Assembly: GCA_024401395.1 (NCBI GenBank)
Contig: JAKSLD010000003.1
Coordinates: forward strand, 124,001 to 188,000
DNA: 64,000 nt
Direction of reading: 5' to 3'
Source of the DNA: Bacteroidales bacterium
GTDB lineage: Bacteria > Bacteroidota > Bacteroidia > Bacteroidales > Marinilabiliaceae
Shown: positions 43,150 to 52,400 of the stretch, piece after piece
How the letters are laid out: every line of letters starts with the position of its first letter
Numbering within the stretch: position 1 is the first letter of the stretch
Notes under the pieces: generated by a model
Databases searched by the model: none
Seen by the model: the letters and a program-made list of their open reading frames with translations, nothing else
Told to the model about the DNA's origin: nothing
Position numbers and translations under genes: made by a program

Positions 43150-44244
43150 ATGGCACAAAACAACAACACTCAGGTCAGTGATGAGAAGGCTAGCAAGTTG
43201 CTCGCACTCAAGCTCACGATGGACAAAATCGACAAAACTTACGGTAAGGGTACTATCATGAAGATGAGCGACCAGCACATCGACAAGATTCCTGTCATTT
43301 CTTCAGGTTCTCTTGGTCTCGATATCGCCCTCGGCGTAGGCGGTTACCCTCGTGGCCGTATCATTGAGATCTATGGCCCTGAATCTTCAGGTAAGACTAC
43401 TCTCGCTATCCACGCTATCGCCGAGGCTCAGAAACTTGGCGGAACAGCAGCTTTTATCGACGCAGAGCACGCTTTCGACCGCTTCTACGCTGAAAAGCTT
43501 GGCGTGAATATGAACGAACTTCTTATCTCTCAGCCAGATAACGGCGAACAGGCCCTGGAAATAGCAGACCAGCTCATCCGCTCTTCTGCTATAGATATCA
43601 TCGTAATCGACTCGGTAGCAGCTCTTACTCCTAAGGCTGAAATCGAAGGCGATATGGGCGATAATAAACTGGGCCTCCAGGCTCGACTCATGTCTCAGGC
43701 TCTCCGTAAGCTGACTGCTTCTATCAATAAGACTCAGACTACTTGTATCTTCATCAACCAGTTACGCGAGAAGATCGGTATCATGTTCGGTAACCCTGAG
43801 ACAACTACCGGCGGTAACGCCCTCAAGTTCTACTCTTCAGTTCGCATCGAAATCCGTAAGAAGGGTCTCCCTATTAAGGATGGCGAGGAGGCTGTGGGCT
43901 CTCTCGCTACTGTTAAGGTGGTTAAGAATAAGGTGGCTCCTCCTTTCCGTAAGGCTGAGTTCGAAATCCGTTACGGCGAGGGTATCTCGCGCGTAGCTGA
44001 GATATGCGACATCGCTACCGACTTGGACATTATCAAGAAGTCTGGCTCTTGGTTCAGCTACAACGATAAGAAACTCGCTCAGGGCCGTGAAGCTGTACTC
44101 ACGTTGCTCCGCGCTAATAAGGATCTCTCTGAGGAAATCTCCGCTAAGGTTATGGCTCGTATCGCTAACGGCGAAAACCCTATGCCTGAGATGACCGCAG
44201 CCGAAAAGGAAGAGGCTGGTCCAGAACCAACTTCAGCTGACTAA
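43150..44244 (+). CDS. recA: Recombinase RecA
   Basis: A 364-residue DNA-dependent ATPase that forms filaments on single-stranded DNA for homologous recombination and, in many bacteria, the SOS response. The Walker A motif is GPESSGKTT (76-84). Other motifs are IDAEHAFD, Walker [11 protein letters not shown], the DNA-binding loop containing [22 protein letters not shown], and [28 protein letters not shown]. It is monocistronic, with a TACCTTTG -7 box and a strong terminator at 44262-44304. Codon use is pyrimidine-ended and probably adapted for high expression. Confidence 0.97.
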   Translation: MAQNNNTQVSDEKASKLLALKLTMDKIDKTYGKGTIMKMSDQHIDKIPVISSGSLGLDIALGVGGYPRGRIIEIYGPESSGKTTLAIHAIAEAQKLGGTAAFIDAEHAFDRFYAEKLGVNMNELLISQPDNGEQALEIADQLIRSSAIDIIVIDSVAALTPKAEIEGDMGDNKLGLQARLMSQALRKLTASINKTQTTCIFINQLREKIGIMFGNPETTTGGNALKFYSSVRIEIRKKGLPIKDGEEAVGSLATVKVVKNKVAPPFRKAEFEIRYGEGISRVAEICDIATDLDIIKKSGSWFSYNDKKLAQGREAVLTLLRANKDLSEEISAKVMARIANGENPMPEMTAAEKEEAGPEPTSAD

Positions 44245-44261
44245 TATTCAACTGTATACTC

Positions 44262-44304
44262 AACGAGGACAACATTATTTCAATGTTGTCCTCGTTTGTT
44301 TTCT
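44262..44304 (+). terminator. recA terminator
   Basis: Perfect 15-base arms AACGAGGACAACATT (44262-44276) and AATGTTGTCCTCGTT (44282-44296) around a five-base loop, followed by TGTTTTCTT. Confidence 0.92.
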
Positions 44305-44327
44305 TCCCTGGTCTTACCCAGCTGTTT

Positions 44328-44392
44328 TTATAAAAATTTGCGAGCAACGACTAGGCTCGCTTATATCTCCCTGTACTCTCTCTTATACTTTA
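44328..44392 (+). repeat. Dispersed leader + 11-bp array element, copy D
   Basis: An A-rich tract and TTTGCGAGCAA (44337-44347) are followed by a small GCGAGC/GCTCGC inverted repeat. Three 11-base units then occupy 44360-44392: CTTATATCTCC, CTGTACTCTCT, CTTATACTTTA. The first unit is almost identical to the first unit of copy A. The array runs into the stop codon of the convergent dehydrogenase gene (44390-44392). Confidence 0.8.
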
Positions 44393-45322
44393 CTTGCCTT
44401 CTATAAATGCTTTGCAGTTCTTTACCGCAATTTCCATGAGCCTCTCTCTGGCTTCTTTCGTCGCCCACGCAATATGTGGCGTAACATAACAGTTCTTACA
44501 CCCTATAAGCGGACTCCCATCTCTAGGTGGCTCTTGCCTCATCACATCAATACCTGCCGCCATAATCTCGCCTCTCTTTAATGCGTCTGCCAATGCGTCT
44601 TCGTCTACTAACCCTCCACGACCGCAGTTGATGACTATAGCTGTCTTTTTCATCAGCCCTAGGGTCTGGGCATTGATTATCTTCTCTGTATCTGGCACTA
44701 ACGGACAGTGTAGCGAAACAACGTCTGCTCTCTTGAACATCTCTTCTTTTGAAACGCTCTCTATCCATCCTGGTAATTCGCTCTTGGAGGTGACTGCTAT
44801 TACTCTCATCCCAAACGCATTGGCTATCTGTGCCGTCGCCATACCTGTATTGCCTAATCCTACTAGTCCTATCGTCTTGCCGGCTAACTCAATGAGTGGT
44901 GTGTCTCTCATGGAGAAGTCGGCATTGGCACCCCACTTCCCTTCATGTACTTGGTTGCTGTAATGGTCTACTCTCTGCGTAATGTTGAGCAAATGGGCAA
45001 ATACCATCTGCGCCACCGACGCTGTTGAGTAAGCTGGAATATTTGTTACAGCAATACCTCGACGGGCAGCTGCTTCAAGGTCAACTACATTCATGCCTGT
45101 AGCTAGTATGCCTATATACTTCATCTGTGGCAACTGCTCCATAATGGTATCATCAATAATGACTTTATTTGTCAATACCATATCTGCCCCTGTACATCTG
45201 GCTACCGTGTCTTCTGGCTTCGTGCGGTCATATACCGTCACGTCTGCTATTTTCTTTAACTCTTCCCACGTAAGGTCTTCTCCCGTAAGGGTATACGAAT
45301 CAAGAACTACTATCTTCTTCAT
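44390..45322 (-). CDS. D-2-hydroxyacid dehydrogenase (hydroxypyruvate reductase/glycerate dehydrogenase-like)
   Basis: A 310-residue NAD(P)-dependent oxidoreductase. The NAD-binding fold has GLVGLGNTGMATAQIANAFG. The catalytic residues are the arginine in NCGRGGLVDEDAL, a glutamate in the DVMRQEPPRDGSPL stretch, and the histidine in YVTPHIAWAT. The family reduces 2-keto acids such as hydroxypyruvate or glyoxylate; the exact substrate is not evident. It follows the CE12 esterase by six bases and is likely co-transcribed with it. Its stop codon lies within repeat element D on the opposite strand. Confidence 0.9.
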   Translation of the reverse strand: MKKIVVLDSYTLTGEDLTWEELKKIADVTVYDRTKPEDTVARCTGADMVLTNKVIIDDTIMEQLPQMKYIGILATGMNVVDLEAAARRGIAVTNIPAYSTASVAQMVFAHLLNITQRVDHYSNQVHEGKWGANADFSMRDTPLIELAGKTIGLVGLGNTGMATAQIANAFGMRVIAVTSKSELPGWIESVSKEEMFKRADVVSLHCPLVPDTEKIINAQTLGLMKKTAIVINCGRGGLVDEDALADALKRGEIMAAGIDVMRQEPPRDGSPLIGCKNCYVTPHIAWATKEARERLMEIAVKNCKAFIEGK

Positions 45323-45328
45323 ATTCTT

Positions 45329-46156
45329 CTATTTCTTTAATGCCTCAATATCTGGATACACTACGTATGACGCCAGCGCAGGAACTTCTTTTGCCATTTC
45401 TCTGACTGCTATTCTCGCTACTACGTGCGCTCCATATATATTAAGGTGTGTATTGTCTTGTCTGCCGTCTGGACACGCTGCACAGGCCCCTGCTTCTATC
45501 CACATATATATTGACTTGGAGTCGTCTTTGCCCATGGCTTGAACTAATTCGTGGGTCAGGGTATTCATATCGACAAATGGCACGTTTAGTTTCTTAGCGA
45601 CCGACTTGGGTGCTTCTTTATACTCTCCGTGTGTATCAAATAGTGTGTCTGTATCTACCTTTGGCTCGTCTGCCTTTGCCTTCCTGTAGTCGTCGTTCGC
45701 TACTGCATTTGGATTGTCTGAGAAATTACGACGCACTATGGAGTTCATCAGTATAGGCTTGGCTCCCTTCGAACGTGCCTCTACAATAAATCTCTCTAGA
45801 TTGGCATCAAATGTACTCCCTGGTTCTGTATGTCGCGCACTGTCTGCTTTTTCGTCATTGTGCCCGAATTGTATAATAAGGTAGTCTCCTTCCTTGAGCG
45901 AGTCTAACACTACTTGCCATCTGCCTTCATCAATAAAGCTCTTCGAACTGCGTCCGTTCTTCGCATGATTGTCAATAGTGACTTGCTCATTGAAAAATGC
46001 TGGAAGAACCTGACCCCACCCTCGCTCTTGATTGTCATTCTCTAATGGCTTATTGGCCATCGTGGAATCTCCTATCATATAAATCTTAACCTTCTCTTGT
46101 GGCACAGCACACATGGTAAGCCCTAACACGAGCAAACAATAAATAATATTCTTCAT
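45329..46156 (-). CDS. Rhamnogalacturonan acetylesterase-like SGNH hydrolase (CE12)
   Basis: A 275-residue exported esterase. The signal peptide ends near TMCAVPQ. The SGNH blocks are MIGDSTMAN with the nucleophilic serine, NHAKNGRSSKSF with glycine, FGHNDEK with asparagine, and DNTHLNIYGAHVVA with the catalytic aspartate and histidine. This is the CE12 pattern for enzymes that remove acetyl groups from rhamnogalacturonan or related pectin. A mature protein in the periplasm or on the surface is expected. It lies downstream of the fabH terminator and upstream of the 2-hydroxyacid dehydrogenase. Confidence 0.88.
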   Translation of the reverse strand: MKNIIYCLLVLGLTMCAVPQEKVKIYMIGDSTMANKPLENDNQERGWGQVLPAFFNEQVTIDNHAKNGRSSKSFIDEGRWQVVLDSLKEGDYLIIQFGHNDEKADSARHTEPGSTFDANLERFIVEARSKGAKPILMNSIVRRNFSDNPNAVANDDYRKAKADEPKVDTDTLFDTHGEYKEAPKSVAKKLNVPFVDMNTLTHELVQAMGKDDSKSIYMWIEAGACAACPDGRQDNTHLNIYGAHVVARIAVREMAKEVPALASYVVYPDIEALKK

Positions 46157-46174
46157 AGACTAACTGGTAAAACG

Positions 46175-46203
46175 AAGGCGCTAAGTGTTGGACTCAGCGC
46201 CTT
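46175..46203 (-). terminator. Hairpin downstream of fabH
   Basis: Arms at 46175-46186 and 46192-46203 (AAGGCGCT and AGCGCCTT, with an inner extension) form a 12-base stem with a short loop, 35 bases after the fabH stop. The T tract on the minus strand is short, so termination may be partial. Confidence 0.65.
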
Positions 46204-46237
46204 GCGTATATAATGTATTAATTTCGATTCTCGTTTT

Positions 46238-47221
46238 TTAGTAACCCCACTTGTAGTAGATCGAACCCCATGTGAAGCCAGCGCCAAAGGCAGCAAAGAT
46301 AAGTGTATCTCCCTTCTTCAACTGCTTCTCCCACTCATACAAGCACAATGGAATTGTAGCCGATGTAGTGTTGCCAAACTTCTGTATGTTGATCATTACC
46401 TTGTCCTTTGGAAGCTCCATACGGTCTGCCGTAGCATCAATGATACGGAGGTTAGCCTGGTGTGGAACGAGCCATGCTATGTCGTCAGCTACCAGGTTGT
46501 TCTTCTTCATGATGTCTACTGTAGCATCTGCCATGCGTGTTACAGCATACTTGAATACCTGCTTGCCCTCCTGATATACGAAATGCTCATGAGCATCTAC
46601 TGTCTCGTGGCTCGCTGGCTTGACTGAACCACCAGCTATAACCTTCAACCAGTGACGACCCATACCATCTGTATGGAGGTTCGAATCCATAAGACCAATC
46701 TCCTCTTCTGTAGGCTCTATCAAGCAAGCTGTAGCAGCATCACCGAAAAGTACACATGTCGTACGGTCTGTATAGTCAGTAATAGCAGACATCTTCTCAG
46801 CCGAAACCAAGATTGCCTTCTTCTTGTAACCTGTACGGATATATTGTGCTACAAGGTCAAGACCATAAAGGAAACCCGAGCAAGCACCATTCATATCAAA
46901 CGCAATGGCATTGCGGATATCACACTTATCACAGATAATAGCTGCTGTCGATGGCACAGGAGCATCAGGAGTAACAGTAGTACATACCACCAAATCAATC
47001 TCTTCTGGCTTCAGATTCTTCTTAGCCAAGAGCTCTTTGATAGCCTCAGCACCCATATCCGATGCACCGAGACCCTCTCCCTTCAAAATGCGACGCTCTT
47101 TGATACCAACACGGGTCATAATCCACTCGTCATTGGTGTCGACCATCTTACTAAGGTCTTCGTTGGTTAGTTTAGTTTCAGGCAAATAAGCACCAATACC
47201 TGTAATGACAGCATTAACCAT
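46238..47221 (-). CDS. fabH: 3-oxoacyl-ACP synthase III
   Basis: A 327-residue condensing enzyme that joins acetyl-CoA (or a branched starter) to malonyl-ACP to begin fatty-acid synthesis. The start [15 protein letters not shown] at 47221 is preferred, since upstream in-frame codons are not homologous. The triad is Cys114 in [10 protein letters not shown], the histidine in VPHQANLRI and the asparagine in [10 protein letters not shown]. It stands apart from the rpmF-plsX genes that accompany it in many bacteria. A TATCTTTG -7 box lies about 80 bases upstream and a hairpin follows. Confidence 0.95.
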   Translation of the reverse strand: MVNAVITGIGAYLPETKLTNEDLSKMVDTNDEWIMTRVGIKERRILKGEGLGASDMGAEAIKELLAKKNLKPEEIDLVVCTTVTPDAPVPSTAAIICDKCDIRNAIAFDMNGACSGFLYGLDLVAQYIRTGYKKKAILVSAEKMSAITDYTDRTTCVLFGDAATACLIEPTEEEIGLMDSNLHTDGMGRHWLKVIAGGSVKPASHETVDAHEHFVYQEGKQVFKYAVTRMADATVDIMKKNNLVADDIAWLVPHQANLRIIDATADRMELPKDKVMINIQKFGNTTSATIPLCLYEWEKQLKKGDTLIFAAFGAGFTWGSIYYKWGY

Positions 47222-47298
47222 AAATAAATTCGAATTTTCGTATTGTTTTATAATTGATTCTCCGGCATACTCATCACACGGAGACAACTTATTAGGCG

Positions 47299-47306
47299 CA
47301 AAGATA
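47299..47306 (-). promoter_or_regulatory. Putative -7 box for fabH
   Basis: TATCTTTG on the minus strand, about 78 bases upstream of the fabH ATG. Confidence 0.55.
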
Positions 47307-47474
47307 CAAACTTTTATGAAAGTTAATACCCTTCCCTTTCAAAAAAGAAATACTATAGGCAAAAATAAGTATTACTGTCCGTATCGTGACTTCCCCTTCT
47401 ATCTTGTCTGTAAACGAAACTGTACTCTACCATGTGTGAATAGCTCTTGATCGCCGTTTCTCTGTACTGTCTTA

Positions 47475-47540
47475 AATAAAAAATTACGATGAACAAGGGA
47501 CTTCTCCGTATCTAGACCGAGTGTAGACTGAGTGCTGATA
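47475..47540 (+). repeat. Dispersed leader + 11-bp array element, copy E
   Basis: The leader ATTACGATGAACAAGGGAC (47483-47501) is taken as the reference. It is preceded by an A-rich tract and followed by TTC. Three 11-base units then occupy 47506-47538: CCGTATCTAGA, CCGAGTGTAGA, CTGAGTGCTGA. It lies in a divergent gap about 70 bases upstream of a promoter. Confidence 0.85.
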
Positions 47541-47612
47541 GGGCCTACAAATGACGAATCTTTTGGATATCTGATATGTATTTTGTTTGGGGTTAAATAA
47601 AATTGCCGCCCT

Positions 47613-47644
47613 ATTGCATCCTATCGAGGATTAATTTATCTTTG
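47613..47644 (+). promoter_or_regulatory. Putative promoter for the small acidic membrane protein
   Basis: ATTG (47613-47616) and TATCTTTG (47637-47644) are 20 bases apart, matching the consensus spacing. The ATG is 24 bases after the -7 box. Confidence 0.68.
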
Positions 47645-47668
47645 TCTTATTCTCAATAAGGCAAAAAT

Positions 47669-48169
47669 ATGTCTACTTTCTTCACCATACTGATCGTTGT
47701 CATTGCTATCATAGTTAATATCAAGGACAATAAGAAACAAAAGCCTACCCCTACACCTCAGCAACGCACCGCAGAGGAGGAATTTCGCAGAATGATACGC
47801 GAAGCCCAGCAACGCGAAGCCGAGCAGAAGGAGAAGGAGATTGAAGAGTATTATGACGAGGAGGAGGATTCTGAATCTGAAGAGGAAATCCCAACTCCTT
47901 CTTATGAGCCTGTGCCTACCCCTCAGCCTGCTCAACCGTCTCACAATGATGCTGAGCACGTCGACTATACTCTCGGCCGCGAGGATATGTGCCCTACAGC
48001 ATTGAACGAGGGTCTCCCTGAGGAGGGTAGTTCTTCTTTGTCTGAAACCCAACTCCATGACGAGGATTCCCCAACCCAGAGCATCGAACAGCCTGAACCG
48101 GTTCTCTCTGCCGACGATATGCGCCGCGCCGTGATTTACCAGACTATCCTGGAACGCCCTAAGTTCTGA
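47669..48169 (+). CDS. Small membrane-anchored acidic low-complexity protein, unknown function
   Basis: A 166-residue protein with one N-terminal transmembrane helix (FFTILIVVIAIIVNI, about 4-18). A basic stop-transfer segment follows, then a charged helix (about 32-58) and a strongly acidic tract (EEYYDEEEDSESEEE). A long proline/serine-rich disordered region leads to a short conserved-looking C-terminal helix (DDMRRAVIYQTILERPKF). It resembles a tethered adaptor: a membrane anchor with a flexible acidic linker and a terminal peptide. I do not recognise a family. It has its own promoter and precedes HAD and TatD-like genes on the same strand. Confidence 0.7.
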   Translation: MSTFFTILIVVIAIIVNIKDNKKQKPTPTPQQRTAEEEFRRMIREAQQREAEQKEKEIEEYYDEEEDSESEEEIPTPSYEPVPTPQPAQPSHNDAEHVDYTLGREDMCPTALNEGLPEEGSSSLSETQLHDEDSPTQSIEQPEPVLSADDMRRAVIYQTILERPKF

Positions 48170-48238
48170 TATCACGCAAGTAATACATGCCCCCATTAGG
48201 GCATAGCATCTTTTACACCCAAAATAATCTCTTTCAAC

Positions 48239-48844
48239 ATGAATAATGGATTCGAAATAGGACCTGATGTCCGACTCGTAATATTCGACCTGGGCGGCAT
48301 CATAATGCCTATCCGTATGGAGAAAACCGCACGCGCTTTCGCCGCCCTCGGCGCCCACGAAATAGCCGCTCACGTCACCGCTAGCCACGCCCACGACGGC
48401 GTATTCAATACTTATCAGAATGGCCTTATATCTACTCCCGATTTCCTCGTGGCTGTACGTAAGGAGACTGGCGTCGTAGGTTCCGACCAGCAGATAAGGG
48501 ATGCCTGGAATGCAATGTTGCACGACCCGGATACTTCTCGCCTGAAAAATATCAAGGAAATTAGTGAACGTGTACCGACTGTCTTGCTGTCTAACTCTAA
48601 TGATATGCACATCGTCTGGGCTCGCGAACATATGAAGCCTTTCGGCGGATTCGAGAATTATTTCAAGAAAACCTACTTCTCTCATGAGGTAAGAATGTCT
48701 AAGCCTGATGCTAGAATATACGAATATGTTCTCCAGGATATGGGGGTAAAGGCTGAGGATGCGGTTTTCTTCGATGACTCTGCCCTAAATATCGAAGCTG
48801 CTAAGGCTCTCGGCATAGATGCCCGTCTTATGGTGGCTCTCTGA
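48239..48844 (+). CDS. HAD-superfamily hydrolase (YihX/dehalogenase-like subfamily)
   Basis: A 201-residue haloacid-dehalogenase-type phosphatase. Motif I is VIFDLGGII with the nucleophilic aspartate, motif II VLLSNSND, motif III the lysine in RMSKPDARIYEYVL, and motif IV FFDDSALNIEAAKALG. The DLG form of motif I and a four-helix cap are typical of YihX-like sugar phosphatases, but the substrate is unknown. The stop codon overlaps the start of the TatD-like gene by one base, so the two are translationally coupled. Confidence 0.88.
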   Translation: MNNGFEIGPDVRLVIFDLGGIIMPIRMEKTARAFAALGAHEIAAHVTASHAHDGVFNTYQNGLISTPDFLVAVRKETGVVGSDQQIRDAWNAMLHDPDTSRLKNIKEISERVPTVLLSNSNDMHIVWAREHMKPFGGFENYFKKTYFSHEVRMSKPDARIYEYVLQDMGVKAEDAVFFDDSALNIEAAKALGIDARLMVAL

Positions 48845-49383
48845 TGATAATTGACGCACATACCCATCACTATAAGGAGTATCCTGATAATCTCGAGGTA
48901 CTTCAGGTCGTAAATGTGCGTAACCGCTCTGAGTTCGAGGCCCTCAAGGGGAAAAGAAATGTAAAAACGAGCTATGGCCTCCACCCTTGGTGGATAAATG
49001 AGGATAATATAGACTGGGATTTGCTGAGGGATGTCGATGTCGTCGGCGAAATAGGTCTGGATAAGGCAGTCAATATCCCTATAGAAAAACAGATCGATAT
49101 CTTTGAAGTTCAGCTGAATTATGCTCTGTCTTCTGGCAAGGATATTATCATTCATTGTGTTAGAGCCTATAATGAGGTCCAGCAATGCCTCAAAAAATCT
49201 GGCTTTAATGGCAGAGCTCTGTTCCACGCCTATAGGTCCACTCCCGAGATGGCCCGGCAACTGCTTAGAATATGCGATGCTCGTTTCTCTTTTGGAGACA
49301 GGGAGTTGGCTCTCGAAAAATACCGGAAAGTAAAAGATTCTCTCCCCCCAGAGAGGGTTTTCTGGGAGTCGGATGACGAATAA
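48844..49383 (+). CDS. Short TatD-family metal-dependent hydrolase
   Basis: A 179-residue protein related to TatD deoxyribonucleases. Metal-binding HxH is in IDAHTHHY, the glutamate is in VVGEIGLD, one histidine in IIIHCVRAYNEV and another in ALFHAYRS. The protein ends at FWESDDE, which aligns with the final ETDSP-type aspartate. It therefore lacks the 50-80 residues that normally follow, compared with about 255 in full-length TatD. It might be a naturally short Bacteroidales variant or a truncated copy. It overlaps the HAD gene by one base. Confidence 0.8.
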   Translation: MIIDAHTHHYKEYPDNLEVLQVVNVRNRSEFEALKGKRNVKTSYGLHPWWINEDNIDWDLLRDVDVVGEIGLDKAVNIPIEKQIDIFEVQLNYALSSGKDIIIHCVRAYNEVQQCLKKSGFNGRALFHAYRSTPEMARQLLRICDARFSFGDRELALEKYRKVKDSLPPERVFWESDDE

Positions 49384-49388
49384 TTCAC

Positions 49389-49396
49389 TATATTTG
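49389..49396 (+). promoter_or_regulatory. Putative -7 box for dnaE
   Basis: TATATTTG, 88 bases upstream of the dnaE ATG. A small GGTGTG/CACACC hairpin (49419-49441) lies in the leader. Confidence 0.5.
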
Positions 49397-49484
49397 CAAT
49401 CGGTAAAAAAACATGTTAGGTGTGTTCGTTTTTTGCACACCATGTGCATTACCTTGCACCTTGTAACCAATAATTTTTCTTGTC

Positions 49485-52400
49485 ATGACAACGTTCACGC
49501 ACCTTCACGTTCATTCTCAATATTCTATTCTTGATGGTATGAGCAAGGTCCCTGACCTCATCGCAAAATGCCAGAAGAATGGCATGAACGCTATGGCTCT
49601 CACCGACCATGGTGTGATGTATGGCATCAAGGACCTTTTTGACACTTGCAATAAAATCAATGGCGCCCCTAAGAAGGCTTGGAAGGAAGCTTGCGAGGAC
49701 CTTGGCAAATGCGACGATGAGTCAAAAAAAGCAGATCTGGAAAAGAAGGTCGAGGGACTGAAGGCTAAAATGGAGGCCTATGTCCCTTTTAAACCTATCA
49801 TCGGCGTTGAGGCTTACTGCGCTCGTCGCCGTATGGAGGATATGGACAAGACTATGAAAGCCGTCGACCCTGAGACTGGCAGAGAGTCAACTGTAGACCG
49901 CAGTGGATGGCACTTGATACTCCTCGCCAAGAATAAGACGGGTTATAAGAATCTGTGCCGATTGGTATCTGACTCTTGGACTCGTGGCTTCTATGGCAAA
50001 CCTCGTATCGATAAGCAACTGCTTGAACAGTGTCACGAGGGTCTCATCGTATGTTCTGCTTGCCTCGGTGGCGAGGTGCCTCAGTATATCATTGGTAATA
50101 AATTGGATAAGGCTGAGGAGGCCGTTCTTTGGTTCAAAAATCTTTTCGGTGACGATTATTATATTGAACTTCAGCGCCATAAGACTGATAAGCCTGGTGG
50201 CGAGAAGTCTTTCTATGAGAAACAGCAGCTGGTCAACCCTCACCTCATCGAACTGGCTAGAAAACATAATATCAAGGTCGTAGCTACTAATGATGTCCAT
50301 TTCGTGGAGGAAGCTCACGCCGAGGCTCACGACCGTCTCATCTGTTTGTCTACTGGTTCTGAATATGACGACCCTAAACGTCTGCACTACTCTAAACAGG
50401 AGTGGTTGAAGACTCCTGATGAGATGGCTGCCATATTCTCTGATATCCCCGAAGCCCTCGAAAATACTCAGGAAATAGTGGATAAGGTCGAAACTTATAA
50501 TATCGACTCTGGCCCTATTATGCCTAAATTCCCTATCCCTGAGGAGTTCGGTACCGAGGAGGAATACAGACAGCGTATCACTGAACAGGAACTTTTCGAC
50601 GAATTTACTCGCGATGAAAAGGGTAATGTGGTAATGAAACAGGAGGACGCCGAGGCTAAAATCAATAAGATTGGCGGTTATGAGAAACTATACCGTATCA
50701 AGCTCGAGGCGGACTACCTGAACAAGATTGCTTGGGAGGGCGCCGTAAAACGTTATGGCGAGAATTTCGACCAGGCTGTCGGTCCCGACGGTAACCCTAT
50801 CCCTCCTGAGCAGGTGAAGGATCGTATTACTTTCGAGCTCCATATCATGAAGACGATGGGCTTCCCTGGATACTTCCTCATCGTGGCGGATTATATCCGT
50901 GGCGCCCGTGAGGAACTCGACGTGTGGGTTGGCCCGGGTCGTGGTTCTGCCGCAGGTTCGGTCGTGGCCTACTGTCTGTGGATTACTAATGTCGACCCTC
51001 TGAAATACGACCTCCTGTTCGAGAGATTCCTTAACCCTGACCGTATCTCTCTCCCTGATATTGACGTGGATTTTGAGGATTGCGGACGTGGCAAGGTGCT
51101 GGATTGGGTAACCGACCGTTATGGCTTCGATCATGTGGCTCATATCATCACTTATGGTACTATGGCTACTAAGTCTAGTATCAAGGACCTCTGCCGTATC
51201 CAGAAGATTCCTCTTGATAAGTCAAATGAACTTTGTAAACTGGTACCTGATAAGGAGTTTGATGATGCTCTCATCCCTCCAGAGGATATGAAGGGTGGCA
51301 AAAAGCCTAAAATCAAACTGAAGAATTGCTTCAAATATATACCCGAACTCAAGGAGGCTCGCTATGGCGATGATATATTCCTTAGCGAAACGCTCTCTTA
51401 TGCCGAGAACCTCGAGGATACTATCAGACAGACTGGTATCCACGCTTGCGGCGTAATCATCGGCGCCGATGACCTCGCTAAGTTCGCCCCAATGGCTGTC
51501 ATTAAGGATAAGGCTACTGATAAGGATATCGTAGTGACTCAGTATGACGGTCACGTAGTGGAGTCTGTGGGCCTTATCAAAATGGACTTCTTGGGCTTGT
51601 CTACCTTGACCTTGCAGAAGGAGGCTTGCAAGAATATCAAGAAGAGACATGGAATCGACATCGATTTGGAGGCTATCCCTATCGATGATAAACTGACATA
51701 TAAACTCTTCTCTGAGGGCCGTACAATCGGTATCTTCCAGTTCGAATCTCCTGGTATGCAAAAGTACCTGCGAGACTTGCAACCTAGTGTCATCACGGAC
51801 CTCATCGCCATGAATGCTTTGTATAGACCGGGACCTATCGCTTACATCCCTACTTTTATCGAACGTAAGCATGGTCGCGAACCTATCACATACGATATCC
51901 CTATCATGGAGACTTACCTCAAGGATACGTATGGCGTAACGGTATACCAGGAGCAGGTGATGCTTTTGTCTCGTCTGCTGGCTAATTTTACCCGAGGCGA
52001 ATCGGATATGCTCCGTAAGGCTATGGGTAAAAAGTTGTTCGCTATCCTGGAGAGCTTGAAGAAAAAGTTCCTCGAGGGTGGTCAGGCTAATGGCCACGAC
52101 CCAGAGGTGCTCGAGAAAATATGGAAGGACTGGGAGGCTTTCGCTTCTTATGCCTTCAATAAGTCTCACTCTACTTGCTACGCTTGGGTGGCTTACCAGA
52201 CTGGATACTTGAAGGCTCACTACCCTGCCGAATATATGGCGGCTAACCTTACCCTCAATAAGGATACAATCGGTGAGGTAACTAAGCTGATGGATGAGTG
52301 TAAGGAAATGAAGCTCCCTGTCAAGGGCCCTAATGTAAATGAATCTGACCTCAACTTTACTGTAAATAAGAAGGGTGAGATTCTCTTCGGACTCTCCGGC

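Larger units (their letters stand above)
47222..47668. other. 447-base divergent intergenic region with two promoters and a repeat element
   Basis: No gene is seen here. It holds the fabH -7 box (47299-47306, minus), repeat copy E (47475-47540) and the promoter for the small acidic protein (47613-47644, plus). The rest is AT-rich without clear structure. Confidence 0.7.
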
